Shown piece after piece: positions 1-8,684 of a DNA stretch of 64,000 bases. The notes beneath the pieces are model-generated. The model ran no database searches. It was given only the letters and a program-made list of their open reading frames with translations, and had not been told where the DNA came from. The stretch comes from JANRLL01 sp033762715. Its GTDB lineage: Bacteria; Pseudomonadota; Alphaproteobacteria; Rickettsiales; SXRF01. The stretch is taken from the NCBI GenBank assembly GCA_033762715.1, contig JANRLL010000008.1, forward strand, positions 1-64,000, read 5' to 3'. A program made the position numbers and the translations under genes. Numbering within the stretch: the stretch's first letter is position 1; each line of letters starts with the position of its first letter.

Positions 1-700
<700 letters not shown>

Positions 701-813
701 TAAGGATTTTGTTTATTGGACATGTTTGGCATTCAGCCGAACCTCTGATCCTAAACAAATCATCTTACATAACGCGCCGTCACCTGTGCTTAGATGCTCT
801 CTTCACATAATTC

Positions 814-847
814 AAAAAGCCCCCGTCTCACGACGGGGGCTTTTTTA
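814..847 (+). terminator. Rho-independent terminator after 16S rRNA
   Basis: A perfect 9-bp GC-rich stem (819-827 with 832-840, loop TCAC) is preceded by five A and followed by six T. It lies about 115 nt after the 16S 3' end, with no gene between, so it most likely ends the rRNA transcript. The A tract on the other side would also allow termination from the minus strand. Confidence 0.9.
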
Positions 848-918
848 TATCCAGAGGTTTGAAAAAAGTAATTTTATAGCGTTTTACACGTAACCCATGC
901 CACACCCTGTGCAAGCGC

Positions 919-947
919 TCGACTTTTTATAGAGCGTGTGCTATAAG
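919..947 (+). promoter_or_regulatory. Candidate sigma-70 promoter for the small gene at 978
   Basis: TCGACT (919-924) and TATAAG (942-947) are separated by exactly 17 bp, close to TTGACA/TATAAT. The predicted transcription start is about 24 nt before the ATG at 978. Recognised by eye only. Confidence 0.4.
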
Positions 948-977
948 AATCGCCCGATCATAGAAAGGAACCCTGAT

Positions 978-1190
978 ATGAAAAGTGCCGTACTCAAAAA
1001 ACCGCAAGCGGTCGAGTTTGATGTTGTCGAAAATAGCTGGGTTTCCGAGATGAAAAGCCAGATGCAGGAAGCAACCCATCTGCGCCTGATTGCCAAGCAA
1101 TCGGAAGAAGCGGCGCATCTAGCGGGTAATAATACCAGCGCTGATTTCGACGAATTCGAAGAAAAATACGGGCTGAACGGCTTCGCCTGA
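978..1190 (+). CDS. Hypothetical protein, 70 aa
   Basis: A short reading frame starting MKSAVLKKPQ and ending in an acidic segment (DFDEFEEKYGLNGFA). The ATG at 978 is preferred over upstream starts because AAAGGA lies about 10 nt before it and a promoter-like pair lies at 919-947. The product looks soluble and helical, rich in E, A and K, with no signal peptide or membrane segment. I do not recognise a family. It stands alone between the rRNA terminator and another unknown gene, so context gives no role. Confidence 0.55.
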   Translation: MKSAVLKKPQAVEFDVVENSWVSEMKSQMQEATHLRLIAKQSEEAAHLAGNNTSADFDEFEEKYGLNGFA

Positions 1191-1320
1191 TTATATAGAT
1201 ATATTAATCGGTTATAATGCATGGCAGTGGCGAGGCGCACCTGTCACCAAAACTTCATATCAAAGCATTTATATCTCTTAAGCTTTTGTTGCTATGATAA
1301 GGGCAACAGAAGGAGCTTGT

Positions 1321-1917
1321 ATGGCTTATCCGATTCCCGCTGTGCCTACAGAAGGCGAGGATTTTTACGCAGACGACCGTTATTATTGGGAAGAAGGTCA
1401 TCGCGACACAACTAAAAAGCGTGTAGCTAAGCGTGCGAGCTGGCTTGCGACCACGGCCCTTACGGGCGCGCTCGCTGGTCATATTATTGGCGGCGTGACG
1501 GTGCCGGATGACCATTTATCGTGGATGGCGCCTGATAAAGATAACACATATGCGCTGGTAGACCGTCCCTTTACCGATGTGTTGAAGTCTGAACCGGATA
1601 AAAAATCCTACGTTGCCGGCTATGAGATGTCCAAAGATGTAGGGCGAGTGGCGATGCAGCGGACCCTGGCGCATGGTGGGCCCGAAAGCGAATCGGCAGG
1701 TGAGATTATCCAGCGCTATGAACATGAGCGGCAGGCCGAGCTGCAATATCGCAAAGATACGATGACAGCCTGGCAGGATGAAGTGCGGGATCCTTATGTG
1801 CATGGTCAGGCCGCAGCAGGAGCCCTGGTTGGCGCAGCTGCTGGTTTTGCCGCAACGATGCGCAGGCGTCGCCTGGATAAAGAAGAACGCGATAAATACG
1901 GTACTGTGCTCCTATGA
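1321..1917 (+). CDS. Hypothetical protein with two glycine/alanine-rich hydrophobic segments, 198 aa
   Basis: Start chosen at 1321 because AGAAGGAG lies directly upstream; the longer frame from 1294 has no ribosome site. The N-terminal 35 residues are polar (EDFYADDRYYWEEGHRD), followed by a small hydrophobic stretch (WLATTALTGALAGHIIGG, about residues 43-60), a polar middle part with many K, E and R, and a second G/A-rich segment near residues 163-180 that ends in a basic cluster (RRRR). Such segments resemble glycine-zipper membrane helices, as in the protein at 42413. No family is recognised. The stop TGA overlaps an ATG (ATGA), so a very small downstream frame could be translated by coupling. 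Confidence 0.6.
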   Translation: MAYPIPAVPTEGEDFYADDRYYWEEGHRDTTKKRVAKRASWLATTALTGALAGHIIGGVTVPDDHLSWMAPDKDNTYALVDRPFTDVLKSEPDKKSYVAGYEMSKDVGRVAMQRTLAHGGPESESAGEIIQRYEHERQAELQYRKDTMTAWQDEVRDPYVHGQAAAGALVGAAAGFAATMRRRRLDKEERDKYGTVLL

Positions 1918-1988
1918 CGGATGATACGGAAACTCGCGAGTCTTTCCAATCGCCAGACGATCCTCCTCGCTTTGTCTGGAGCCGCTGA
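1914..1988 (+). CDS. Possible 24-aa micro-ORF, translationally coupled
   Basis: The ATG at 1914 overlaps the stop of the upstream gene in an ATGA arrangement and opens a frame of 24 codons beginning MTDDTETRES, rich in D, E and P and ending at TGA 1986-1988. A terminator follows at 2052. Only the overlap geometry supports it; it may be chance. Confidence 0.2.
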   Translation: MTDDTETRESFQSPDDPPRFVWSR

Positions 1989-2051
1989 TGGCTTTTTTAG
2001 GCGCTTCCGGTATGCGCTCCTGCGCATCCCATGAAAGCAGGCCGCAGGCGC

Positions 2052-2076
2052 ACCAGCCTCCTGGCTGGTTTTTTTA
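2052..2076 (+). terminator. Rho-independent terminator
   Basis: ACCAGCC (2052-2058) and GGCTGGT (2063-2069) form a 7-bp stem around a TCCT loop, followed by a run of T. It would end the transcript of the unknown gene at 1321-1917. Confidence 0.75.
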
Positions 2077-2101
2077 TCCCATACCTCTCCTCCTAAAACG
2101 C

Positions 2102-2130
2102 AAAACCCCGCTTAGCAGGGCTAAGCGGGG
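2102..2130 (-). terminator. Rho-independent terminator of the DUF378 gene
   Basis: A 10-bp inverted repeat (CCCCGCTTAG at 2106-2115, CTAAGCGGGG at 2121-2130) with a 5-nt loop. Read on the minus strand the stem is followed by TTTT. It lies 26 nt beyond the stop codon of the minus-strand gene at 2156-2347. Confidence 0.8.
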
Positions 2131-2155
2131 AGTTGGTTCTGATAGCGCTATCGGA

Positions 2156-2347
2156 TTAAGCTGTTTTTTTCAGCAGCGTTGTATACGTGGTCAGTAACAT
2201 ATACAGGCCCGACAAGCCCACCAGCACATTGATGATATGGCTGAATGTGCCAAACATCACACCGATGATATCTACGTGGGTCAGTGCTACCAAACCGATA
2301 TTCACTGCGCCAACAATCACCAGCAAGAGTGCTACTTTGTGAAGCAT
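2156..2347 (-). CDS. DUF378 family small membrane protein
   Basis: A 63-aa protein with two hydrophobic helices (about residues 5-24 and 33-56). The VGAVNIGLVAL segment, a G-x-x-N-x-G-L pattern after the first helix start, and the second helix with VLVGLSGLYML are typical of the DUF378 family, small inner-membrane proteins of unknown function. A strong ribosome site (GGGAGGAGG on the minus strand at 2360-2368) fixes the start at 2347. It is a single-gene transcript ending in the terminator at 2102-2130. No functional context. Confidence 0.85.
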   Translation of the reverse strand: MLHKVALLLVIVGAVNIGLVALTHVDIIGVMFGTFSHIINVLVGLSGLYMLLTTYTTLLKKTA

Positions 2348-2717
2348 ATGCCTTTAAACCTCCTCCCTAAATCATATGGGTTAGCTTGTTTCTTTCTTTT
2401 TAACCCATAGGAAGATAGTACCACAAAATGCTGCATCGCACAATGAAAATTGTTGCGATGCACAAAAAGTGCTTTTCCTCTTACGGTGCAAGCCTATTCG
2501 CGGAATAATGAAATAGGTGCTGTTTGATACACTAAATGTCACCTGGAAAGGGTTTTTTAGGCAGGGTTATTGGTTTAACCGTATGATATTAAATAAATAA
2601 TTTAGAAATAAAACGGTTGAAAGCGCGCTAAAGCGGGTTTAAAACGAAAAGAAGTGGGATAAGAGCGGTCAGAAACGGTAGATAAGCGGTCAGCAACGGG
2701 TTATACTGCGGCCCCTT
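2348..2717. other. 370-bp intergenic region between DUF378 gene and dapF
   Basis: An AT-rich divergent intergenic region with no credible reading frame or RNA gene. It holds the ribosome site of the DUF378 gene (2360-2368) and, close to dapF, two direct repeats (listed separately) and a TATACT box at 2702-2707. I see no DnaA-box cluster that would suggest an origin. Confidence 0.6.
2664..2699 (+). repeat. Two 15-bp direct repeats, 21-bp period, in the dapF promoter region
   Basis: AGCGGTCAGAAACGG (2664-2678) and AGCGGTCAGCAACGG (2685-2699) differ at one base and start exactly 21 bp apart, two helical turns. The second copy lies between the expected -35 position and the TATACT box at 2702-2707. 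The geometry fits binding of a regulator to one face of the DNA; its identity is unknown. Confidence 0.5.
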
Positions 2718-3533
2718 ATGGAAACCCTGTTTTTAAAAATGCACGGCGCCGGCAATGATTTTGTGGTGCTGGATGCGCGTCATGTGCCGCTATCACTCAG
2801 TGTAGCGCAGCTATCGTTTATGGCTGATCGCCATCTGGGCATTGGCTGCGACCAGATCATCGTGATGGAGCATTCCACTAAGGCCGATCTATTCATGCGC
2901 ATCTACAATGCCGATGGCAGCGAATCGTCTGCCTGCGGCAATGCGACGCGCTGCGTGGCCTGGCTGGTGATGGAGGAGACGCGCAAGCACGAGCTGGTGG
3001 TGGAGACGCGCGCTGGTTTGCTTACCTGCAAACGTGCTGGGCCTAAACTGGTCACCGTGAATATGGGCGCGCCGCGTTGGGGCTGGCAGGAGATTCCGCT
3101 CAGCGAGGAGCGCGATACGCTGCATCTGGGCATTGGTGCTGGCGACTGCCAGGATCCGGTGGGTGTCAGCATGGGCAACCCGCATGCGGTGTTTGTAGTG
3201 CCCGATATACAGGCGGCAGCCGTTACGACGGTAGGGCCGGTACTTGAGCATCATGCGCTATTTCCTGAGCGCGCCAATATTGGCTTTGCGCAAGTGGTGA
3301 GTCCCTCACAGGTTCTGCTGCGCGTATGGGAGCGCGGGACGGGCGAGACGCTAGCTTGCGGCTCTGGGGCATGCGCCGCGTTGGTGGCACTGAACCGCCG
3401 TGGCTTGGTAAATGATGAGGCCGAGATTCACGTGCAAGGTGGCATCCTCACCATCCGTTGGGACAAGGCGAGCAATCAAGTCTGGAAGACAGGGCCGGTG
3501 GCGTTGAGCTTTAATGGGGTGATGGATGTTTAA
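2718..3533 (+). CDS. dapF: Diaminopimelate epimerase
   Basis: Interconverts LL- and meso-diaminopimelate, the last step before meso-DAP enters lysine and peptidoglycan synthesis in the cytoplasm. The 271-aa protein has normal family length. The N-terminal KMHGAGNDFVV motif is present, and both catalytic cysteines are visible: Cys73 in ACGNATRC and Cys214 in ACGSGACAA. It overlaps mtaB by 8 nt, and mtaB overlaps ftsY by 4 nt, a gene order common in Alphaproteobacteria. No Shine-Dalgarno sequence precedes the ATG, and a TATACT box ends only 10 nt before it, so the mRNA may be nearly leaderless. Confidence 0.97.
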   Translation: METLFLKMHGAGNDFVVLDARHVPLSLSVAQLSFMADRHLGIGCDQIIVMEHSTKADLFMRIYNADGSESSACGNATRCVAWLVMEETRKHELVVETRAGLLTCKRAGPKLVTVNMGAPRWGWQEIPLSEERDTLHLGIGAGDCQDPVGVSMGNPHAVFVVPDIQAAAVTTVGPVLEHHALFPERANIGFAQVVSPSQVLLRVWERGTGETLACGSGACAALVALNRRGLVNDEAEIHVQGGILTIRWDKASNQVWKTGPVALSFNGVMDV

Positions 3534-4842
3534 GGAAAATGATACCCCATCCGCAGAAGAGGAGTTGGCGCCCAACCGTAGCGCGTATTCGGGCACGATC
3601 GAGGTAGTGAATTTTGGTTGCCGCTTGAATAGCTATGAAGGCGAGATCATTAAACAGCAAGCCCAAGCAGCGGGGCTGCAGGATGCGATTATTTTCAACA
3701 GCTGCGCGGTGACTGCCGAAGCCGAGCGTCAGGTTCGCCAGGCCGTGCGCAGGGCCCGCAAAGCCCATCCCGATGCCAAGATTATCGTGACCGGTTGTTC
3801 GGCGCAGGTGCATCCCGATATGTATGCCGAGATGCCGGAAGTCGACAAGGTGATCGGCAACCAGGAAAAGCTCGAAAAGCGGGGCTATGAATTCGCCCTT
3901 GCTCGTGGTGAAAAAGCACTGGTGAACGACATCATGTCGGTGCAGGAAACCGCGTCGCATTTGGTCACCTCGTTTGAGGGTAGGGCGCGTGCTTTTGTGC
4001 AGGTGCAGAACGGCTGCAATCATCGCTGCACCTTTTGCATCATCCCCTATGGTCGTGGCAATAGCCGCAGCGTGCCGATGGGCGAGGTGGTAAGTCAGGT
4101 ACGCACGTTGGTTGAGGTCGGATTTAAAGAAGTCGTGCTCACCGGTGTTGATATAAGCGATTATGGCAGTGATTTGCCTGGTGCGCCAAGCCTGGGGCAG
4201 ATGATGCGCAGACTCCTGGCCCTGGTGCCGGAATTGCCGCGCCTGCGGTTGTCATCGATTGATGCAGTAGAGGTGGATGAGGATTTATACCGGCTGATCG
4301 CCGAGGAGCCGCGCTTGATGCCACATATGCATATCAGTTTGCAGGCCGGCGACGACATGGTACTCAAGCGCATGAAGCGCCGCCATCTGCGTGAGGATGC
4401 GCTGGCCTTTTGCCGCAAGGTTCGCACGCTTCGCCCCGACATGGTATTCGGCGCCGACATCATCGCCGGCTTTCCCACCGAGACGGATGAGATGTTTGCA
4501 AACACACTGCGTTTGGTGGAAGAGGCGGATTTAATGTATCTGCACGTCTTCCCGTACTCAGCGCGCAAAGGCACGCCGGCGGCCAAAATGCCGCAAGTGC
4601 CGATGAGTGTGCGCAAAGACCGTGCGGCGCAATTGCGGGCAGCGGGCGAGGCGCAGCTTCAGCGCTACCTGCAAACCCAGCCAGGGCAGCTGGTAGAGAT
4701 TTTGATGGAAAAAGACGCGCTGGGCCGCAATGCGCAATTTGCGCAGGTGCGTCTGGATAAGGCGTGTGAGCCAGGTAGCCTGGTGCAAGCACGCATTACC
4801 GCAACTGATGGCAAGCTATTGCATGGGGTGGTGGTGCAATGA
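3526..4842 (+). CDS. mtaB: tRNA (N6-L-threonylcarbamoyladenosine(37)-C2)-methylthiotransferase MtaB
   Basis: A radical-SAM enzyme that adds a methylthio group to t6A37 of tRNAs reading ANN codons. The 438-aa protein shows the N-terminal UPF0004 domain with its three cysteines (in NFGCRLNSYEGE, NSCAVT and VTGCSAQ), which bind the auxiliary cluster, then the radical-SAM motif C164-x3-C168-x2-C171 (NGCNHRCTFC) and a short C-terminal TRAM-like region. The GCRLNSYE signature places it with MtaB rather than MiaB or RimO. It is co-transcribed with dapF (8-nt overlap) and ftsY (4-nt overlap). Confidence 0.94.
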   Translation: MFKENDTPSAEEELAPNRSAYSGTIEVVNFGCRLNSYEGEIIKQQAQAAGLQDAIIFNSCAVTAEAERQVRQAVRRARKAHPDAKIIVTGCSAQVHPDMYAEMPEVDKVIGNQEKLEKRGYEFALARGEKALVNDIMSVQETASHLVTSFEGRARAFVQVQNGCNHRCTFCIIPYGRGNSRSVPMGEVVSQVRTLVEVGFKEVVLTGVDISDYGSDLPGAPSLGQMMRRLLALVPELPRLRLSSIDAVEVDEDLYRLIAEEPRLMPHMHISLQAGDDMVLKRMKRRHLREDALAFCRKVRTLRPDMVFGADIIAGFPTETDEMFANTLRLVEEADLMYLHVFPYSARKGTPAAKMPQVPMSVRKDRAAQLRAAGEAQLQRYLQTQPGQLVEILMEKDALGRNAQFAQVRLDKACEPGSLVQARITATDGKLLHGVVVQ

Positions 4843-5756
4843 AATTTCTGACACGGCTTAAAAGCGGCTTTGCCAAAACCTCCGGCAAATTGACCGACGG
4901 CATCAGCGGTATTTTTACCAAGGCCAAACTGGATGACGAAACCATCGAAGCGCTAGAGGAGCTTCTGATTGCTTCCGACATGGGCGCACGGCTTGCAGCC
5001 GAGCTTTCGGGCAAATTGGCCGCTCAGCGTATGGATAAAGAAATTACCGTGGATGAGGTACGACAGTTTTTGGCGCAGGAGATCGCGAGTCAATTAACGC
5101 CTTACGCAAAACCGCTGAAGTTGGTGGAAGGAAAAAAACCAACTATCATCTTGGTGGTCGGCGTGAATGGCAATGGCAAGACCACCACCATTGGCAAGCT
5201 CGCGCATGCCTTTAAAGAAGAGGGCAAGTCGGTGATGCTTGCCGGCGCCGATACCTTCCGTGCCGCAGCTATTGAGCAGTTGCAGGTATGGGGCGATCGT
5301 TCAAACATTGAGGTGGTAAGCGGCGAAGCCAACAGCGATCCGGCAAGTGTCGCATATCGCGCTTGCGAAAAAGCCGTGGCGGATAAAACCGATGTGTTGC
5401 TCATCGACACTGCTGGCCGCTTGCATAATAAATCAAACCTGATGGATGAGCTGGGCAAAATCTATAAGGTGATTCAAAAAGTCGATCCCAGCGCCCCGCA
5501 TCATGTGATCCAAGTGCTAGATGCGACCACCGGCCAAAATGCCCTTTCACAATTGCAAGCATTTAAAGAGATTGTGCATGTGAGTGGCCTTATTGTCACG
5601 AAACTGGACGGTACAGCTAAAGGCGGCATTATGCTGGCGCTGACCAAACAATTCGCGCTTCCCATTCATGCTATTGGTATTGGCGAATCTATTCAAGACC
5701 TTGGCCCCTTCGATCCTGCTGAAGCGGCAAAATCTTTATTAGATATTAACGATTAA
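4839..5756 (+). CDS. ftsY: Signal recognition particle receptor FtsY
   Basis: The GTPase that docks the SRP-ribosome complex at the inner membrane. The 305-aa protein is a short FtsY: a helical N domain (about residues 1-95) with only a minimal N-terminal extension instead of the long acidic A domain of E. coli, then the G domain. P-loop GVNGNGKTTT (about 108-117), DTAGR, and TKLDGTAKGG near the C-terminus are all intact. Start by ATGA overlap with mtaB. Third and last gene of the dapF-mtaB-ftsY operon. Confidence 0.97.
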   Translation: MKFLTRLKSGFAKTSGKLTDGISGIFTKAKLDDETIEALEELLIASDMGARLAAELSGKLAAQRMDKEITVDEVRQFLAQEIASQLTPYAKPLKLVEGKKPTIILVVGVNGNGKTTTIGKLAHAFKEEGKSVMLAGADTFRAAAIEQLQVWGDRSNIEVVSGEANSDPASVAYRACEKAVADKTDVLLIDTAGRLHNKSNLMDELGKIYKVIQKVDPSAPHHVIQVLDATTGQNALSQLQAFKEIVHVSGLIVTKLDGTAKGGIMLALTKQFALPIHAIGIGESIQDLGPFDPAEAAKSLLDIND

Positions 5757-5768
5757 TTAAGGAATTTC

Positions 5769-5797
5769 TTGATTAACAATATAGTAAGGTGTACACT
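5769..5797 (+). promoter_or_regulatory. Candidate promoter for the flagellin gene
   Basis: TTGATT (5769-5774) and TACACT (5792-5797) with 17-bp spacing resemble a sigma-70 promoter. A second TATACT lies at 5811-5816. The flagellin start is at 5878. No clear sigma-54 or sigma-28 motif is seen here; the assignment is tentative. Confidence 0.3.
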
Positions 5798-5877
5798 GTA
5801 CGATATTGGTATACTATACGCTATTACTAGTTGGGGGGGCCACGTAGTGCCCGACATTGTGTCAGGAGGATACGCGC

Positions 5878-6717
5878 ATGGCAATTAACGGTTTATTTGG
5901 AGTAGCGGCTACGCCGGCTACTCAAGACATTCAGCGAGCTAGTTCAAAATTACAAGCAGTTATCCAGAGTCTGGTAAGCGGCAATCAAGCCACGACCGAT
6001 AATGTAGAGGAGCTTTCTATTGCAGCTCGCCTGCAATCGTCTGTATCGGCACTCCGATCAGTGTCGACCAATTTAGCGCAAGCATCGAGCCTAGCCCAAG
6101 TAGCTGACGGCGGTGCAAAACAAATACTTGATATATTGGTGTCGCTAAAAACAGCGGCTGAACGCGCCGGATCACCGACGCTGAACACGGAAGATCGCAT
6201 TCAACAAAACAATCAGTTTCAACAGCTGCTCCAACAAGTTGATAAAATCGCTCGCAATGTGAATTTCGGCGGCCAATCGCTGCTTGATGGCAGTCTGAGC
6301 AATCAAAATGCGATTTCACTCGATAATATTTTAGTATCTGATGGCGCTAGCAATAGTGACGATGCAGAAACCCTTTCCATTGCAAATTTGACGAGTTCTG
6401 CCCTGTTTAACTCGTCGCTTAATGTATTGACGAGCGACAATGCGGTAGCGGCTTTTGCAGAAATCAGTGAAGCAATTACTCAGGTAACGCAAGCGCGCAC
6501 CAATATCGGCTCCTTCCAGCGATCGATCGATTACGCATCTGCTACGTTTGATTCGGCGCTCTTCAATCAGCAAGCGGTACTTAGCACATTGTTTGACACA
6601 GATGTTACAGGAGCAAGCACCCAGTTCTCGCTAGAGTCCTTGGTGCAAGACGTGTCGACCGCACTTGCTGCGCAAGGCAATCGCTTGCCTCCAACGCTAC
6701 TGCGTTTGATCAGCTAA
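5878..6717 (+). CDS. Flagellin-family protein
   Basis: Filament subunit or flagellin-like protein, 279 aa, exported by the flagellar secretion system (no Sec signal). The N-terminal D0/D1 pattern is clear: SIAARLQSSVSALRS, NLAQASSLAQVADGGAK, then EDRIQQNNQFQQLLQQVDKI and the NFGGQSLLDGS segment at about residues 130-140, followed by a short variable part and a helical C-terminal domain. The usual hypervariable D2/D3 region is nearly absent. Start at ATG 5878 after AGGAGGA (5864-5870). It follows ftsY, away from the other flagellar genes at 23.5-30 kb. It could be a minor flagellin or hook-associated protein. Confidence 0.82.
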   Translation: MAINGLFGVAATPATQDIQRASSKLQAVIQSLVSGNQATTDNVEELSIAARLQSSVSALRSVSTNLAQASSLAQVADGGAKQILDILVSLKTAAERAGSPTLNTEDRIQQNNQFQQLLQQVDKIARNVNFGGQSLLDGSLSNQNAISLDNILVSDGASNSDDAETLSIANLTSSALFNSSLNVLTSDNAVAAFAEISEAITQVTQARTNIGSFQRSIDYASATFDSALFNQQAVLSTLFDTDVTGASTQFSLESLVQDVSTALAAQGNRLPPTLLRLIS

Positions 6718-6733
6718 CCCAGTCGTTGGCTAG

Positions 6734-6976
6734 CTAGTCTTTCCTCTTTTTGGAATTAATCATCAGGCGCATACCGAGATAGGTAGAGACCCAGCACGCA
6801 ATCATGAACACCGCAATTTCAACCACGCCACTTGTTTGGCTGGCGGATACGACCATGATACCAACTGCCGGCACAGCAAGCACGGCAACAGCCAGCTTGG
6901 TCCACCAGATCAGATTTCCCCACATACCTTCGTAATTACAGCAAGCGCCGCCTTTTTCGGAACCATCGTGATGCAT
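6734..6976 (-). CDS. Small two-helix membrane protein downstream of gltA
   Basis: An 80-aa protein with a cytosol-like N-terminus containing two adjacent cysteines (GGACCNYEG), two hydrophobic helices (about residues 24-43 and 50-70) and a basic C-terminus (NSKKRKD). No family is recognised. It starts 32 nt after the citrate synthase stop and is probably co-transcribed with gltA; AGGAGTAAG lies before the ATG. The tail-to-tail neighbour is the flagellin gene, whose stop is 16 nt away. Confidence 0.65.
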   Translation of the reverse strand: MHHDGSEKGGACCNYEGMWGNLIWWTKLAVAVLAVPAVGIMVVSASQTSGVVEIAVFMIACWVSTYLGMRLMINSKKRKD

Positions 6977-7008
6977 ATCTTACTCCTAATAAGAGGTTGG
7001 GTAGTCAA

Positions 7009-8325
7009 TTAGCTGCGTTTATCCAGAGGCACAAACGCACGAGGCGCAGAGCCGGTGAAGAGCTGGCGTGGACGACCGATTTTGGTTTTCGGATCTTCCA
7101 TCATCTCTTTCCATTGTGCGATCCAGCCTACCGTACGCGCTACGGCAAACAGCACCGTAAACATCTTAGACGGAATACCCATCGCGCGGTAAATAATACC
7201 GGAATAGAAATCAACGTTTGGATAGAGTTTGCGTTCGATGAAATATTCATCCGATAGTGCGATACGTTCCAGCTCGACTGCGATTTTCAGCAATGGCTCA
7301 TCGATCTTGCCCAGCTCGGCCAATACTTCTTGGCAGGTTTGGCGCAATACGGTTGCGCGTGGGTCATAGTTTTTATAGATGCGGTGGCCAAAGCCCATCA
7401 GGCGCACGCCACTGTTTTTGTCTTTCACCTTTTTGATGAATTCAGGAATGTTGCTCACATCGCCTATTTCACGCAGCATGTTGATTACCGCTTCGTTCGC
7501 GCCGCCATGCGCAGGACCCCACAAAGAGGCAATGCCAGCGCCAATACAGGCAAAAGGATTGGCACCTGATGAGCCGGCTAAACGCACCGTAGAGGTCGAT
7601 GCATTTTGTTCGTGATCGGCATGCAGGATCAGAATTTTATCCATCGCCTTGGCCAATACAGGGTTTACTTTGTATTTCTCGCAAGGTGTTGCAAACATCA
7701 TATGCAGGAAGTTTTCTGAAAAGCTCATATCGTTTTGCGGATAGATGAACGGTTGTCCGATCGAGTATTTATGCGCCATGGCAGCCATGGTGGGCATCTT
7801 GGCGATCAGGCGATAGGCCGCGATTTCACGTTGCTCGGGAATATTGATATCCAATGAGTCGTGATAAAACGCAGACAGCGACGCGGTAGCACCCACCATA
7901 ATCGCCATCGGATGCGAGGCACGTGGAAAACCACGATAGAGGAAGTGTAGCTGTTCATGCACCATGGTGTGCAGCGTCATGCGACGCACATATTCTTGTT
8001 TTTGTTTAGGGTTAGGCAGCTCGCCATATAGCAGTAAATAGGCTACTTCCAGGAAGTCCGATTTTTCAGCGAGTGTGTCGATATCATAACCGCGGTAACG
8101 CAAAATACCTTGGTCACCATCAATATAAGTGATTTTCGATTCGCAACTAGCGGTTGAGAGAAAACCAGAGTCATAAGTGAAGTAGCCGGTCTCCGCATAG
8201 AGTTTGCTGATGTCCATGACGCTGGCGCCTTCCACTGCATCATACACAGGCAGCGATACGGTTTTATTGCCAACCGTTAAGGTGGCCGCATTCTTTGCAG
8301 CAGTCGCTTTTTCAACAGCACTCAT
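7009..8325 (-). CDS. gltA: Citrate synthase (type II)
   Basis: Condenses oxaloacetate and acetyl-CoA at the entry of the TCA cycle. The 438-aa length fits the NADH-regulated, hexameric Gram-negative type. Active-site segments are present: HADHEQNASTSTVR with the first catalytic histidine, WGPAHGGANEAV, and GFGHRIYKNYDPRA with the second histidine. An N-terminal region of about 50 residues with YIDGDQGILRYRGYDI is also typical. TAGGAG precedes the ATG. A small membrane protein gene follows 32 nt downstream. Confidence 0.97.
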   Translation of the reverse strand: MSAVEKATAAKNAATLTVGNKTVSLPVYDAVEGASVMDISKLYAETGYFTYDSGFLSTASCESKITYIDGDQGILRYRGYDIDTLAEKSDFLEVAYLLLYGELPNPKQKQEYVRRMTLHTMVHEQLHFLYRGFPRASHPMAIMVGATASLSAFYHDSLDINIPEQREIAAYRLIAKMPTMAAMAHKYSIGQPFIYPQNDMSFSENFLHMMFATPCEKYKVNPVLAKAMDKILILHADHEQNASTSTVRLAGSSGANPFACIGAGIASLWGPAHGGANEAVINMLREIGDVSNIPEFIKKVKDKNSGVRLMGFGHRIYKNYDPRATVLRQTCQEVLAELGKIDEPLLKIAVELERIALSDEYFIERKLYPNVDFYSGIIYRAMGIPSKMFTVLFAVARTVGWIAQWKEMMEDPKTKIGRPRQLFTGSAPRAFVPLDKRS

Positions 8326-8463
8326 AGTGAACTCCTAAGTAAAAGGGCTAATAACATTCGCAGCATCGCAGAGATTGGTAAAGAAAAGGTTGACGTGGGA
8401 AAGGGTTGTTTGTTTGCGCGTAAACGATTATATTATTTCAGAATTTTAACCTATCGAGTGAAC

Positions 8464-8682
8464 ATGTATTCATCTTCTCATCCTTTGCATTGCATGAGCC
8501 TCCTCTGCGCGCTTACGATGGCCATATCTGGCTGCGCAGGCCCTACCAGGGCACATAAGCAGTGGGAAGACATCGATTACTCACGCGTATACAAAGCCTA
8601 TGAGAGCCGACAGAACGATACTGGTTATGTACAGCCCTCTAGCTATAACTGTGTTGACGACGATCTCTATAATTGCAATTAG
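8464..8682 (+). CDS. Putative small lipoprotein, 72 aa
   Basis: From the ATG at 8464 the product begins with a short lipoprotein-type signal containing a lipobox (AISGC, Cys at about residue 24) and continues as a polar, Tyr- and Asp-rich 48-aa mature part with two more cysteines near the end. No family is recognised. The ribosome site is weak, and an internal Met before SLLCALT is an alternative start. It is transcribed toward the lytic transglycosylase gene, leaving only 2 bp between the stops. Confidence 0.5.
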   Translation: MYSSSHPLHCMSLLCALTMAISGCAGPTRAHKQWEDIDYSRVYKAYESRQNDTGYVQPSSYNCVDDDLYNCN

Positions 8683-8684
8683 CC

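Noticed and set aside
701..977. tRNA or 5' end of 23S rRNA after 16S
   Set aside because: No cloverleaf or 23S 5' sequence can be recognised; a terminator lies in the interval instead.
2348..2717. Replication origin in the 370-bp intergenic region
   Set aside because: No DnaA-box cluster, no dnaA/hemE-type neighbours; the direct repeats fit a promoter operator better.
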